Assembly: GCF_001612745.1 (NCBI RefSeq)
Contig: NZ_BDBA01000023.1
Coordinates: forward strand, 33,695-97,694
Direction of reading: 5' to 3'
Length of the DNA stretch: 64,000 bases
Origin: Nocardia amamiensis NBRC 102102
GTDB lineage: Bacteria; Actinomycetota; Actinomycetes; Mycobacteriales; Mycobacteriaceae
Notes under the pieces: model-generated
What the model saw: only the letters and a program-made list of their open reading frames with translations
What the model was told of the DNA's origin: nothing
Database searches by the model: none
Position numbers and translations under genes: made by a program
Shown here: positions 1 through 8,384 of the stretch, in pieces
Numbering within the stretch: the stretch's first letter is position 1
Layout of the letters: every line of letters starts with the position of its first letter

Positions 1-313
1 ACACGGCCAGATTGTCCATCGACGGTGCGAGCAGGTAGACCAGCAGCTGCGGCGGATTGAACAGCGCCGCCTCTTCCAGGGTGTAGTTGCCCGCCATCCA
101 CTCGTGCGGAACCAGAGCAGGGAAACGGCCCTCGCGCAACAGCTCTCCGAGCCGGACCCACATCGGCGCGTACTGGGCCTCGGTGTCGTCGGTGTAGTAG
201 TGCCTGGCGTCGCCGAGCAGCACCGCCAGGTACCCGGCGATCACCCCGACGACGGTGGCGGCACCCCAGACGTAGTGCTCTTTTCGCGCTCCGGGCGCCG
301 CGACAGTACTCAC
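1..313 (-). CDS. YfhO-like integral membrane protein, N-terminal fragment
   Basis: The frame opens at a GTG (313) and runs off the left edge, leaving about 104 residues. A hydrophobic segment near residues 16-34 (VVGVIAGYLAVLLGD) is followed by an acidic luminal-type stretch (DDTEAQYAPMW) and by GRFPALVPHEWMAGNY. This order resembles the start of YfhO-type or related multi-spanning lipid-linked sugar transfer proteins, where an acidic residue after the first helix is typical. The family call is an inference from this short piece. The gene would be the last one read before the window edge, transcribed away from the flavin reductase gene. Confidence 0.5.
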   Translation of the reverse strand, partial: MSTVAAPGARKEHYVWGAATVVGVIAGYLAVLLGDARHYYTDDTEAQYAPMWVRLGELLREGRFPALVPHEWMAGNYTLEEAALFNPPQLLVYLLAPSMDNLAV

Positions 314-589
314 AATGCGCGCAGTGTAGTGGCGACGAGTGAATACGTCACGACCGGTTCGCGCGATTTATCCGCCTTATCGCGGTCGGAACCGGGAATG
401 CGCGGACTTGCCTTGACGTCGACGAGAAGGTTTAGCGTTTGCGATGACGTCGAGAAGGAGAATGCATGCGAATGGTGAGCGCGAGCACCGGCGAGCCGCA
501 GCAGGCGCGCGACGAGTTGTCCGCCTTCGCGGAGCGCTTCGGACTCGCGCACGCACCGAGCTGACCTCGCCGGCCGGAGGCGAACGGCG

Positions 590-1090
590 TCAGACCGCGT
601 GTCCGGCGGCCAGGTCGGCCACCGCGTGGTAGTGCAGCGTCGCGGCCCCGCGGCGCCGCGCTGCTCCGTCCTCCGGTTCCAGGAGTATTCCCACGTGGTC
701 GCCGAAGTCGTAGCGGTCCCGGATACGGGCACTGAACCAGCTGGGCACCGTGTTGATCACGGGCACGCCGCCGGGACCAGGGGTCCAATCGCAGTGCACG
801 AACTTGTCGATGTCGTCGCCGGTCTCACCGCCGAACAACCGGGCGAGCGACAACTGCTCGCTGGCGAGCACATGCACCGCGAGCCGCTCGGCGCGCTGGG
901 CGACCCGATAGGTGTGGTTACGTTTGGACAGACCGACCAGGAACCGGCGCGGCTCGACGCTCACCTGCGTCGCGAAGCCGACGAGACATCCGGCACGCCG
1001 CCCATCGGCCTGGACGGTCACCAGCAGCACGGGATAGTCCGCCGCCGCGACCACCGCGTCGAACACTGCGGTCCGGTCTTCGGTAGCCAT
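590..1090 (-). CDS. flavin reductase-like domain protein
   Basis: A 166-residue protein with the FMN-binding split-barrel fold of the flavin reductase family. Visible family signs are the opening YPVLLVTVQADGRRAGCLVG, the substrate-loop piece RFLVGLSKRNHTYRVAQRAE, and FGGETGDDIDKF in the middle. Such proteins usually bind FMN and reduce flavin with NAD(P)H, or bind FMN without a partner oxygenase. No monooxygenase gene is adjacent, so its role is open. The frame runs further upstream to 1363, but that part reads like non-coding sequence. The ATG at 1090 has GGGAGG four bases before it, so I chose it. Confidence 0.8.
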   Translation of the reverse strand: MATEDRTAVFDAVVAAADYPVLLVTVQADGRRAGCLVGFATQVSVEPRRFLVGLSKRNHTYRVAQRAERLAVHVLASEQLSLARLFGGETGDDIDKFVHCDWTPGPGGVPVINTVPSWFSARIRDRYDFGDHVGILLEPEDGAARRRGAATLHYHAVADLAAGHAV

Positions 1091-1520
1091 CGGTCCTCCC
1101 AGCGTGATACGTCTGCCCCGGATGCCCGCGCGATCCACGAGCAAACCTTCCGGGCTGGGCACCGCCACCCTACAGCTGTGGCGGCACATCGTCCGAGACG
1201 GTGACGCCAACCAGGGGTGCGGCGCCCATGCGACGGCTGCGTAGATCAGCGCTTGCTGATCTACATCCCGTGGATGATAGTCCACCGCAACGACTTCCGC
1301 GCCTGCACTGAAAATGTCGAGTGGCGATTGCCACATTGCGTGTGCACCTGCGATTACAGGCACAAACCCGGCCCGCCGCGCCCTTTCCTGCGCCGATCAC
1401 CCCGAAACGGAACCGCGCACGCCGTCTACGAAACACGCTCGATGCAGTTCGCACGAAGGCCATTGTCGCGGGCCGCGAGTCCTCAGCCGACATGACGCGG
1501 CCGGCAAGTAAACTCCGGCC
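1091..1520. other. intergenic, no gene seen
   Basis: About 430 bases between two divergent FMN-type genes. Short open frames exist on both strands but none has a ribosome site or protein-like composition. It must hold the promoters of both flanking genes. I see no clear -10/-35 pair. Confidence 0.5.
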
Positions 1521-2468
1521 ATGGCAGTCACCTGGCCGGACGAGGTGGACGAGGTGCTCGGCGGCGACCTGACCTGCGCGGCGGCGTACCTGACGCCCGC
1601 GGGGGGCGCGGTGGTGTCGGCGGTGTCGCCGATCGGGCTGCGCGACCGGGCGGCGGGCACGGTCGGGTTCACGACGTCGCTCGGGTTCGGGCGCAAGCTC
1701 GAGCGCATGAAACGGGACCCGAAGGTGGCGCTGGCGTACCACGCTCGCGAGCACGGTATCGGCGACCTCGGCAACCCGCGATTCGTGCTGGTGCAGGGCA
1801 CGGCGAGCTTCGATCCGACACCGGACCAGGACGCGCTCGACCGCATCGGCGACCAGTCGGTCCCCTATCTGGGCCCACCGCGACGCGGCGTGTTCTGGGA
1901 TCGCTGGCTGCGCGCGTACTACGCCGACCGTGTGCTGGTGACGGTGCGGATCGAGCGCATCGTCGTGTGGCCGGATCTCGACGCCGCGGGCTCGCCCGAG
2001 ATCTTCGGCGCGGCAATGCCATCCGTCGAGCCGGACCCGCAACGGCCGCCCGCGAAAGGCACCGGCCCACGAGTGGATGTCCCGAAAACCGCGGCGCGGG
2101 TGGCGAAGCTGCCGCATCGGCTGCTCGGCTACCGGCAGGCCGACGGCTTCCCCACGGTTGTTCCCGTGCGGGTAGCCGAAAACGGCGGCGGCGGTGTCCA
2201 TCTCACCGTCCCGGCGGGTCTGCCGCAGGGCGGGCGGCGCGCCGGACTGCTGGCGCACGCCTATCGCCCGCAGCTGATCGGCCTGGAATCACGGCTGTAC
2301 ACCGGTTGGCTCGAGGTCTCCGAATCGGCGGCGGTGTACGCACCGCACACCGCCGCCGGGTTCACAGCGCCGCCGAACAAGACGATCCTGTTGCTGGCCA
2401 ATGGTTTTCTCGCGCGCCGCGGACTCGCACGGGCGCGCAAGTCCGGCAGAGCCGAGGCCATGCGCTGA
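1521..2468 (+). CDS. pyridoxamine 5'-phosphate oxidase-like FMN/F420-binding protein
   Basis: A 315-residue soluble protein. The first half looks like a split beta-barrel of the PNPOx-like/F420-dependent reductase group: GTVGFTTSLGFGRKLERMKR, then DPKVALAYHAREHG and FVLVQGTASF, the usual order of strand, basic cofactor loop and strand. The second half (from about residue 180) repeats a weaker barrel-like segment ending in NKTILLLANGFLARRGLARA. Members bind FMN or F420 and reduce or degrade small aromatic substrates, but the substrate here cannot be read. The gene stands alone, converging on the P450 operon with a shared hairpin between them. ATG start at 1521; no strong ribosome site is visible. 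Confidence 0.7.
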   Translation: MAVTWPDEVDEVLGGDLTCAAAYLTPAGGAVVSAVSPIGLRDRAAGTVGFTTSLGFGRKLERMKRDPKVALAYHAREHGIGDLGNPRFVLVQGTASFDPTPDQDALDRIGDQSVPYLGPPRRGVFWDRWLRAYYADRVLVTVRIERIVVWPDLDAAGSPEIFGAAMPSVEPDPQRPPAKGTGPRVDVPKTAARVAKLPHRLLGYRQADGFPTVVPVRVAENGGGGVHLTVPAGLPQGGRRAGLLAHAYRPQLIGLESRLYTGWLEVSESAAVYAPHTAAGFTAPPNKTILLLANGFLARRGLARARKSGRAEAMR

Positions 2469-2499
2469 CGTGCCCGAACTGGGCCGCGGGCACGTCAGC
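2464..2499. terminator. bidirectional hairpin between convergent genes
   Basis: GCTGACGTGCCCG (2464-2476) pairs exactly with CGGGCACGTCAGC (2487-2499) around a 10-base loop. It overlaps the stop of the PNPOx-like gene and lies just past the end of the P450 gene at 2508, so it can end transcription from both sides. Confidence 0.75.
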
Positions 2500-2507
2500 A
2501 GCCACGG

Positions 2508-3737
2508 TCAGTCCGCGGGCTCCAGGTAGACCGGGAGCTTCGCATGGCCGTTGGAGATGAAGCTGGATACGGTGCCGAGGTCGGCCGGGTCGGCGGCCAA
2601 CCGCATCTTCGGGAAGCGCTGGAAGATGCCGGGAAGGGCGATCTCGGCTTCCAGCCGGGCCAGCGGCGCGCCGAGGCAGTGATGCGCCCCGTAGCCGAAG
2701 GCCAAGTGCTCCTTGGTCGGCCTGCGCACGTCGAACTCGTCCGCGGTCGCGCCGTGCAGCTTCGGGTCGCGGTTGGCCGCAGCGTACGACGCGAGAATCG
2801 GCTCCCCCTTGGCGATGCGAATCCCGTCCATCTCGATGTCGTCGGCCGCGTAGCGCAGCGGCAGGTGCGCCACCGGCGCCTCGAAGCGCAGCGCCTCCTC
2901 GATCAGATCGGTCCACGCCGCACCGCCGCCGGTCACCTGGGCGCGCTGATCGTCGCGGGTCAGCAGCGCGAAGATGGCCTGGTCGAGCAGGTTCACCGTG
3001 GTCTCGTGCCCCGCGCTGATGACAAGCAGCAGCGTGTCGATCAATTCCTGTTCGGTCAGCTGCGAACCGTCGTCCTCGTCGCGGTGCGAGATCAGCAGGC
3101 TGGTCATGTCGTCACCGGGCGTCTCGCGCCGGTAGGCGACGAGCTCCCCCAGGATCCGGTACATCTCCATATAGTTGGCCTGGGACTCCTCCGGGCCGAG
3201 CGAGGTGTCGAAGATACCGTCGACGCACGTGCGCAGACCGGCGTTCAGGGATTCCGGAACACCCATCAGCGCGCTGATCACTTGAATCGGCAGCGGATAG
3301 GCGAAACCCTCGCGCAGGTCCACCGCCTCGCCCGCGGGGGCCGCCGCCAGCTCGGCCAGCAGATTCGCGGTGATCTCCTCGATCAACGGACGCATCGCCT
3401 GGGTGCGGCGGTGCGTGAACGCGGGCGCGACCAGCTTGCGCAGCCTGCGATGATCGGCGCCGTACGCGGTGAACATGTTGTTCACCGCCACCCACAGGAA
3501 CAACGGCCAGTCCTGCGGTATCTCCCCGTTGATGAACGCGGGCCAGTGCTGCCTGGCGTCCTTGGACACCCTGGGGTCGGCCAGCAGGCGCTTGAGCAGA
3601 TCGGCATCGGTCACCGACCACGCACGCACGCCGCCGGGCAGCTCGACGAGGGTGACCGGTCCACGCGCACGGAGTCGAGCGGACTCGCCCTGGATATCGG
3701 TGCCCGTCAGGTCTAGTACTAGGGGCTGTGTGTCCAT
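2508..3737 (-). CDS. cytochrome P450, CYP154-like (conservon-linked)
   Basis: A 409-residue class I bacterial P450. The I-helix oxygen-activation motif SAGHETT, the K-helix ExxR (EALRFEAP) and the haem loop [10 protein letters not shown], with the thiolate Cys near residue 354, are all intact, so it should be active. No membrane anchor, as expected for an actinobacterial P450 that takes electrons from ferredoxin. ATG at 3737 follows AAGGAG. It is the last gene of the conservon transcription unit and starts 9 bases after the stop of the CYP157-like gene. In Streptomyces coelicolor a CYP157/CYP154 pair likewise follows a conservon; I assign CYP154-like from that context and from general sequence character, not from a search. 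The C-terminus ([13 protein letters not shown]) is matched by the tail of the P450 remnant at 6809. Confidence 0.85.
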   Translation of the reverse strand: MDTQPLVLDLTGTDIQGESARLRARGPVTLVELPGGVRAWSVTDADLLKRLLADPRVSKDARQHWPAFINGEIPQDWPLFLWVAVNNMFTAYGADHRRLRKLVAPAFTHRRTQAMRPLIEEITANLLAELAAAPAGEAVDLREGFAYPLPIQVISALMGVPESLNAGLRTCVDGIFDTSLGPEESQANYMEMYRILGELVAYRRETPGDDMTSLLISHRDEDDGSQLTEQELIDTLLLVISAGHETTVNLLDQAIFALLTRDDQRAQVTGGGAAWTDLIEEALRFEAPVAHLPLRYAADDIEMDGIRIAKGEPILASYAAANRDPKLHGATADEFDVRRPTKEHLAFGYGAHHCLGAPLARLEAEIALPGIFQRFPKMRLAADPADLGTVSSFISNGHAKLPVYLEPAD

Positions 3738-3746
3738 TGGATCTCC

Positions 3747-5009
3747 TTAAAGCACTGTCAACGGAGGGGATTTCGGAAAGACGACGGGTAGGGACACCAG
3801 GGCGCGGTGGAACGGACCGGGCCGCCAGGTCAATTGGTCCGGCGCGACGGCCAAACTCAGTTCGGGAAGCGCGTCGAGGAGTTGATCAATGGCGTCTTGC
3901 ACCACCAGGTAGGCGGCCGACCGGGCAGGGCAGGCATGGGGCCCGACACTCCAGGCCAGATGCGCGCGGCTGTCGGTGCGTCCGCCGACGCCGATCGCCG
4001 GGTCGTTGTTACAGCCCGTCATGCTGATCACGACCGGTTGGTGCGCGGGCAACCACACCCCGTCGATGAGGATCGGCTGCTTCGGATAGCTGACGCAATA
4101 GTTGGCCATCGGCGGATCGTTGAACAAGACCTCGTCGAGGGCGTCGCGAGTCGAAAGGCTGCCGCCGAGAAAGTCTCCCGCGAACCGGTCGTCGGTGAGC
4201 ATCACCCGCAGGGTGTTGACGATCAGGTTCTGCTGCGGCTCGATGCCCGCGCCGTACAAGGTGACCAGCTGGTGGATCATCTCCACGTCGTCCAGACCAG
4301 CGGGATGTCGCAGCAGCCGGGAGGTGACGTCGTCGCCCGGATCCTTCCGCTTCATCTGCACCAGCTCGAACAGCGCGTCGGTGAGCATCGCGTTGCCCTT
4401 GTCCGCATTGACGCCTTCGAAGATGGCGGCCATGCCGGTCGCGACCTGCTGCCCGATATCCGGCGGGCAGCCGAGCATGGAATTGAGCACCGCGAACGTG
4501 AGCGGGAAAGCGTACTGGCTGATCAGATCCGCGGCGCCGTCCTGGCAGAAGGCGTTGATCAACGGGATGGCGATCTGCTCGACCGTGCTGTGCAGGGCGT
4601 GCAGATCGATCTCCGCGATGCTGGCGATGTTCGCCTGCCGGTAGCGCAGGTGTTCCAGGCCCGCGCTGCGCAACGCGTTCGGCCGCCACTCGAGCATCGG
4701 CAGGATCGGGCACTCGCCGGGAATGCCCTTCTGCCAGGTGCGCGGGTCGGCCGGGAAATGGTCGGGGTCATTGAGAACGCGCAGTGCGGTGTGGTAGCCG
4801 ATCACCAAGGTGGCGGGCACACCGGGCGACAGCTCCACCGGAACGAGCGGACCGTACTTGCGGCGCATATCGCGGTAGGCCCGATGGGGATCGGCGGCGT
4901 ACTCCTCCGAATACAGCGCGTATCGGGGCCCGTCGGTGTCGATCGGCGAACCGTGCTGGACAGGGCAACCGCTCGGGGAGGCGGGCGGCGGGAAGTGTGG
5001 CGTGGTCAC
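3747..5009 (-). CDS. atypical cytochrome P450, CYP157-like, lacks ExxR arginine (copy 1)
   Basis: A 420-residue P450 with the haem-binding loop AWSVGPHACPAR (Cys near 360). Two otherwise conserved features are changed. The K-helix position reads DEVLFNDPP, so the Arg of ExxR is Phe. The I-helix reads GAGIEPQQN, so the Thr of the acid-alcohol pair is missing. CYP157 proteins of Streptomyces are known to lack ExxR and to sit in conservons, which fits here. Start chosen at GTG 5009, eight bases after GGAG; it begins VTTPHFPPP like its neighbour. The shared block GCPVQHGSPIDTDGPR near the N-terminus marks it as a tandem copy of the gene at 5207-6502. It may bind a ligand or act in signalling rather than hydroxylate; this is inference. 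Confidence 0.85.
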   Translation of the reverse strand: MTTPHFPPPASPSGCPVQHGSPIDTDGPRYALYSEEYAADPHRAYRDMRRKYGPLVPVELSPGVPATLVIGYHTALRVLNDPDHFPADPRTWQKGIPGECPILPMLEWRPNALRSAGLEHLRYRQANIASIAEIDLHALHSTVEQIAIPLINAFCQDGAADLISQYAFPLTFAVLNSMLGCPPDIGQQVATGMAAIFEGVNADKGNAMLTDALFELVQMKRKDPGDDVTSRLLRHPAGLDDVEMIHQLVTLYGAGIEPQQNLIVNTLRVMLTDDRFAGDFLGGSLSTRDALDEVLFNDPPMANYCVSYPKQPILIDGVWLPAHQPVVISMTGCNNDPAIGVGGRTDSRAHLAWSVGPHACPARSAAYLVVQDAIDQLLDALPELSLAVAPDQLTWRPGPFHRALVSLPVVFPKSPPLTVL

Positions 5010-5140
5010 GAAGGTAACTCCAGAAACGAACAGACAGCCGGCGACCGCGGTCGAGCATGCGGGCACGCGCTCCGGTCACGGACGCCGACTCGGTACAGGC
5101 GTATCGAGGTGCCAGGTCGATCGGCGGGTACCTCGATGTA
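5010..5140 (-). pseudogene. decayed cvnD 3' end before P450 copy 1
   Basis: Read on the minus strand, the bases just before the GTG start of the P450 resemble the end of cvnD: CGTGACCG, CGTGCC, CATGCTCG and TGGAGT occur in the same order as in the remnant at 6503-6590. The plus-strand piece GGTGCCAGGTCGA near 5108 resembles GGTTCCAGGTCGA inside cvnD. Several small deletions separate the blocks. It is best explained as a leftover of a duplication whose unit began inside cvnD. Weaker than the other remnant. Confidence 0.4.
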
Positions 5141-5206
5141 CACGCCCCTGGGTGATTGTCTCCCTTCTGAATCGGTATGCGGCGGTCCCCGCCGAGCGGA
5201 TCGCAG

Positions 5207-6502
5207 CTATGACGCCGACGGTCCTCGAGGGTCCGGGAATACGTTCAACGGAGGGGATGCCGGGAAGACGACCGGGAGCGCGGCCAGCGCCCGTTGGAAC
5301 GGACCCGGCCGCCAGACCAGCTCCTCGGCACCGACCGCGAGCCGCATCTCGGGCAGGGCATCGAGCAACTGGTCGATGGCGTCCTGGACGATCAGATAGG
5401 CGACCGACCTGGCCGGGCAGGCGTGCGGACCGACACTCCAGGCGAGGTGCGCTCGGTTGTCGGTGTACGCACCCGTGTTGATCTGGGGGTCGTTATTGCA
5501 GGCGGTCATGCTGACGACCACGGGCTGGTGCGCCGGCAGCCAGACACCGTCGATCAGCATCGGCTGCCGCGGGAACGTGATGCAGTAGTTCGAGAGCGGT
5601 GGATCGGTGAACAACACCTCGTCCAGCGCGTCCCGGGTCGAGAGGCTGCCACCGAGAATGCCGCCCGCGAATCGCTGGTCGGTGAGCATCAGCCGAAGGG
5701 TGTTGATGATCAGGTTCTTCGTGGGCTCGATACCGGCGCCGTATACGCACAGCACCTGGTGAATCATCTCTTCGTCATCGAGCCCGGCCGGATGCCGCAG
5801 CAGCCCCGTGACGATGTCGTCGCCGGGCTGGGTTCGCTTGAGCGCGACCAGATCCGCCATCGCCGAAGCGAACATCGCATTGCCCTGCTCGGCCTCGATG
5901 CCTTCGAACATCGCGGCCATGCCCGTCGCCGCCCGCTGCCCGATGTCCGGCGGGCAGCCGAGCATGGCGTTGATCACCGCGAAGGCCAGCGGGAACGCGT
6001 ACTGAGTGACCAGGTCGGCGGAACCTTCGCCGCAGAATGTGTTGATCAGTGGAACCGCGATCTGCTCGACCGTGGCGCGCAGACCGAACAGGTCGATCTC
6101 TTCGATGCCCGCGACGGTGGCCTGCCGGTAGCGAGTGTGCGCCGCCCCGGTGGTGCGGATCGCGGCCGGACGCCACTCCAGCATCGGCAGGACCGGGCAG
6201 TCACTGGGCACCGTCGTCTGCCAGGTGCGCGAGTCGGCCGGAAAGTGGTCGGGATCGTTCAGGATGCGCAGCGCGGTGTGATAGCCGATCACCAGCGTCG
6301 CCGGTACACCAGGCGCTAGTTCCACCGGCACCAGCGGCCCGTACCGGCTGCGCATCTCCCGGTAGACACGGTGCGGGTCCGCGGCGAATTCCTCCGCGTA
6401 CAGCGCGACGCGCGGGCCGTCGGTATCGATCGGCGAACCGTGCTTGACAGGGCAGCCGTTCGCGGCGGCCGTAGTGTGCGGCGAGAACTGTGGCGTGGTC
6501 AA
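5207..6502 (-). CDS. atypical cytochrome P450, CYP157-like, lacks ExxR arginine (copy 2)
   Basis: A 431-residue tandem copy of the preceding P450. It keeps GCPVKHGSPIDTDGPR at the N-terminus, the I-helix region GAGIEPTKN, the K-helix DEVLFTDPP (Phe instead of Arg) and the haem loop AWSVGPHACPAR (Cys near 362). It is closely alike to copy 1 throughout but diverged at many positions, so the duplication is old and both copies seem kept. Start chosen at TTG 6502, eight bases after GGAG, giving LTTPQFSPHT, which aligns with VTTPHFPPP of copy 1. The frame extends upstream to 6757, but that stretch is a cvnD remnant read in another frame. The C-terminus has an extra tail (PDPRGPSAS). Confidence 0.85.
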   Translation of the reverse strand: MTTPQFSPHTTAAANGCPVKHGSPIDTDGPRVALYAEEFAADPHRVYREMRSRYGPLVPVELAPGVPATLVIGYHTALRILNDPDHFPADSRTWQTTVPSDCPVLPMLEWRPAAIRTTGAAHTRYRQATVAGIEEIDLFGLRATVEQIAVPLINTFCGEGSADLVTQYAFPLAFAVINAMLGCPPDIGQRAATGMAAMFEGIEAEQGNAMFASAMADLVALKRTQPGDDIVTGLLRHPAGLDDEEMIHQVLCVYGAGIEPTKNLIINTLRLMLTDQRFAGGILGGSLSTRDALDEVLFTDPPLSNYCITFPRQPMLIDGVWLPAHQPVVVSMTACNNDPQINTGAYTDNRAHLAWSVGPHACPARSVAYLIVQDAIDQLLDALPEMRLAVGAEELVWRPGPFQRALAALPVVFPASPPLNVFPDPRGPSAS

Positions 6503-6590
6503 AAACGTGACTCCAAAACGGGGACAGAACGTTCGACGAGCATGGTCGGAAAGCGCGCGGCACGTGCCTCGGTCACGTGCATCGAAGTGG
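6503..6590 (-). pseudogene. cvnD 3'-end remnant before P450 copy 2
   Basis: On the minus strand this stretch lines up with the last 85 or so bases of cvnD (6955-7040): shared blocks include CATGCTCGTCGAA against CACGCTCGTCGAA, and GTTTTGGAGTCACG against GTTTGGAGTCTCG, and both run straight into TTTGACC, where the P450 start lies. No cvnD frame can be made from it. It shows that a duplication unit carried the end of cvnD together with the P450 start, which also preserved the ribosome site. Confidence 0.65.
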
Positions 6591-6808
6591 TCGATGTGGT
6601 GGATCCGGCCTGATGACGCATTCGCCTGGGACACAGCATATCTCGCGCCCAGAACAGCAATACGGGTCGAGACGCTGCCTTCACTCCCGCGCCCGGGTAA
6701 CAGACCCGCACCCGCGTCTCCCACCGGGGTTACGCGGGTTTCGGTCTGGCACGTCATGTCAGCGAGGTTCGTGGTCGCGGTGCGTAATTCGATGCCGGCC
6801 GGTCGGGA

Positions 6809-6958
6809 CTACCGCTCCGCCGCCAGGAACACCGGCAGTTCGGAGTGTCCACTGGAGATGCGGGGGCCATCGGTGTCGATCGGCGATCCGTGCGCGACCG
6901 GACAGCCACCTGCCGCCATACGGGTGGTGAGCCTCGACGAGGACTGGGGCATGGTCAA
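6809..6958 (-). pseudogene. P450 deletion remnant: CYP157-like N-terminus joined to CYP154-like C-terminus
   Basis: A 49-codon frame starting at a TTG that overlaps the cvnD stop. Its first part (GGCPVAHGSPIDTDGPR) equals the N-terminus of the two CYP157-like genes. Directly after comes ISSGHSELPVFLAAER and a stop, which matches [16 protein letters not shown], the very end of the CYP154-like gene. Everything between, including both haem loops, is gone. So a CYP157-CYP154 gene pair once followed cvnD here and was collapsed in frame by one deletion. It cannot be a working P450; whether the 49-residue peptide is still translated is unknown, though its start context is intact. Confidence 0.75.
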
Positions 6959-7560
6959 AGACGAGACTCCAAACGGTGGAACAAGAATTCGACGAGCGTG
7001 ATCAGCGAACGCAGGCAGGTGCCACGGTCCCGCGCGTCCAGCGACGTCAGCGGTGTGCCGGGTTCCAGGTCGAGGGCATCGCGCACCTCGTCGAGCGGGT
7101 AATGCCGTGAGCCTTCGAACTGGTTGACCGCCACCGAATACGGGACACCGCGTTCTTCGAGCACCGAGAGAACTTCGTCGGACTTCTCGATGCGGCGGGT
7201 GTCGACCAGCACCAGCGCGCCGAGGGCACCGCGGGCCAGCTCCTCCCACAAGGGGACGAAACGCTGCTGGCCCGGCGTGCCGAACAGATAGAGCGCGAGT
7301 TTGGGGCTGAGGGTGATGCGGCCGAAGTCCATCGCGACGGTGGTCTGCGACTTGCCGGGCAGCCCGGCCATGTCGTCGACGCCGACACTGGCTTCGGTGA
7401 TGGTCTCCTCCGTGCGCAGCGGCTTGATCTCCGAGACGCTGCTCACGAACGTGGTCTTGCCGACACCGAAATTGCCCGCGACCAACAGTTTCACCGACCG
7501 CGTCACGGTCTCGGGCACGTAGTCGACGGAGCGATCAGACGGCGAGAGCACGGAGCCCAT
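6955..7560 (-). CDS. cvnD: conservon small GTPase CvnD
   Basis: A 201-residue Ras-like GTP-binding protein of the CvnD/MglA-like group. The P-loop is GNFGVGKTT (about residues 29-37), followed by the switch region DFGRITL and LFGTPGQQRF in place of DxxG, and by VDTRR and VNQFEGS as the NKxD-type region (VNQF, atypical). In conservons CvnA (sensor ATPase), CvnB (roadblock), CvnC (DUF742) and CvnD form a membrane complex resembling a G-protein-coupled receptor. ATG at 7560 follows GGAGGAGG and overlaps cvnC by 26 bases. The stop overlaps the TTG of the P450 remnant, as expected from an original translational coupling to a P450. Confidence 0.9.
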   Translation of the reverse strand: MGSVLSPSDRSVDYVPETVTRSVKLLVAGNFGVGKTTFVSSVSEIKPLRTEETITEASVGVDDMAGLPGKSQTTVAMDFGRITLSPKLALYLFGTPGQQRFVPLWEELARGALGALVLVDTRRIEKSDEVLSVLEERGVPYSVAVNQFEGSRHYPLDEVRDALDLEPGTPLTSLDARDRGTCLRSLITLVEFLFHRLESRL

Positions 7561-7885
7561 TGAGTACCTCCTCCAGCAGAGCGATCTCCGGCAGGGACTC
7601 GGCCGGGGTTGGAGTGACCAGATGTCCGCCGTCCATCAGGTCGGACGCGACGATCTTGACAACGGATGGCGGCAGGTCGAGGTACGCAGCGATCTCGGCG
7701 ATCGACAGCGCACCCCGACGACTGCACAGGGCCATGACCCGGCGCGCATCGGGCGACGCGCCGGGGAGTGGATCTTTGGCGGTCAGGACCAAAGTGACCA
7801 GGTCCAGCTCGCGAGTGGGACGGGTGCGTCCTCCGGTGCGCACGTAAGCCCGGACCAGGTCCGGATCGCGCCGCGGCTTACTCAT
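7535..7885 (-). CDS. cvnC: conservon protein CvnC (DUF742)
   Basis: A 116-residue protein of the DUF742 family. It begins with the usual VRAYVRTGGRTRPTRELDLV, has the winged-helix-like middle LCSRRGALSIAEIAAYLDL and VVKIVASDLMDGGHLV, and ends LLEEVLNGLRAL. The family is found almost only in conservons between the roadblock and the GTPase genes and is thought to bind the GTPase. ATG at 7885 preceded by GCGAGG; the gene overlaps cvnD and lies 73 bases after cvnB. Confidence 0.9.
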   Translation of the reverse strand: MSKPRRDPDLVRAYVRTGGRTRPTRELDLVTLVLTAKDPLPGASPDARRVMALCSRRGALSIAEIAAYLDLPPSVVKIVASDLMDGGHLVTPTPAESLPEIALLEEVLNGLRALAV

Positions 7886-7958
7886 GACGGTACCTCGCCG
7901 TTACCCGGGTCCGTACTGCCCAGCGGCGCGGTGCCGGTGACTCGCTCGCCGCACTCGA

Positions 7959-8384
7959 TCATGGCATTTCGCCGCCGTCTACGCGCCTGCGCGGCTGGCT
8001 GCCGAGCTCGCGTCCGACCCGGCCTGCCAGCTCGTTCATCCGGTGCGCGATGAGGGCCACATCGATGTCGTTGGTGGTCGCGACGCCGAGTAGCGCGCCC
8101 TCCCCCGCGGCGGTGATCAGGATCATTCCCTGGTCGTACTCGGTGATGTTCTGCCGCACACCGTTGGTGGCATCACCGCAGAACTCGCCCAGCGCCTTGC
8201 CGAGCGAGCGCAGGCCGGAGGCGGCGGCGGCGAAACGTTCCGACTCGTCGCGGGTGATCCCCGTGGAGTGCGCGATCCGCAGGCCGTCCTCGGACAGCAA
8301 TACCGCGAATCTGACCCCGGCGATACTGAGATCTTCGAGTAGCCAGCCCAGTTTGTTGCTGCTGTCGGTCATGGGTGTGGCCAT
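7959..8384 (-). CDS. cvnB: conservon roadblock/LC7 protein CvnB
   Basis: A 141-residue roadblock/LC7 domain protein. Typical pieces are LGWLLEDLSIAGVRFAVLL, SEDGLRIAHSTG, a central helix with ERFAAAASGLRSLGKALGEF and the strand GMILITAAGEGALLGV. Roadblock proteins act as dimeric scaffolds or exchange-type partners for small GTPases, here presumably CvnD. Its ATG shares one base with the TGA of cvnA (TGATG), so translation is coupled. Confidence 0.9.
   Translation of the reverse strand: MATPMTDSSNKLGWLLEDLSIAGVRFAVLLSEDGLRIAHSTGITRDESERFAAAASGLRSLGKALGEFCGDATNGVRQNITEYDQGMILITAAGEGALLGVATTNDIDVALIAHRMNELAGRVGRELGSQPRRRVDGGEMP

Noticed and set aside
5207..6757. Full 516-codon reading of P450 copy 2
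   Set aside because: The first 85 codons lie over a cvnD remnant and non-coding sequence; the TTG at 6502 has the ribosome site and aligns with the start of copy 1.
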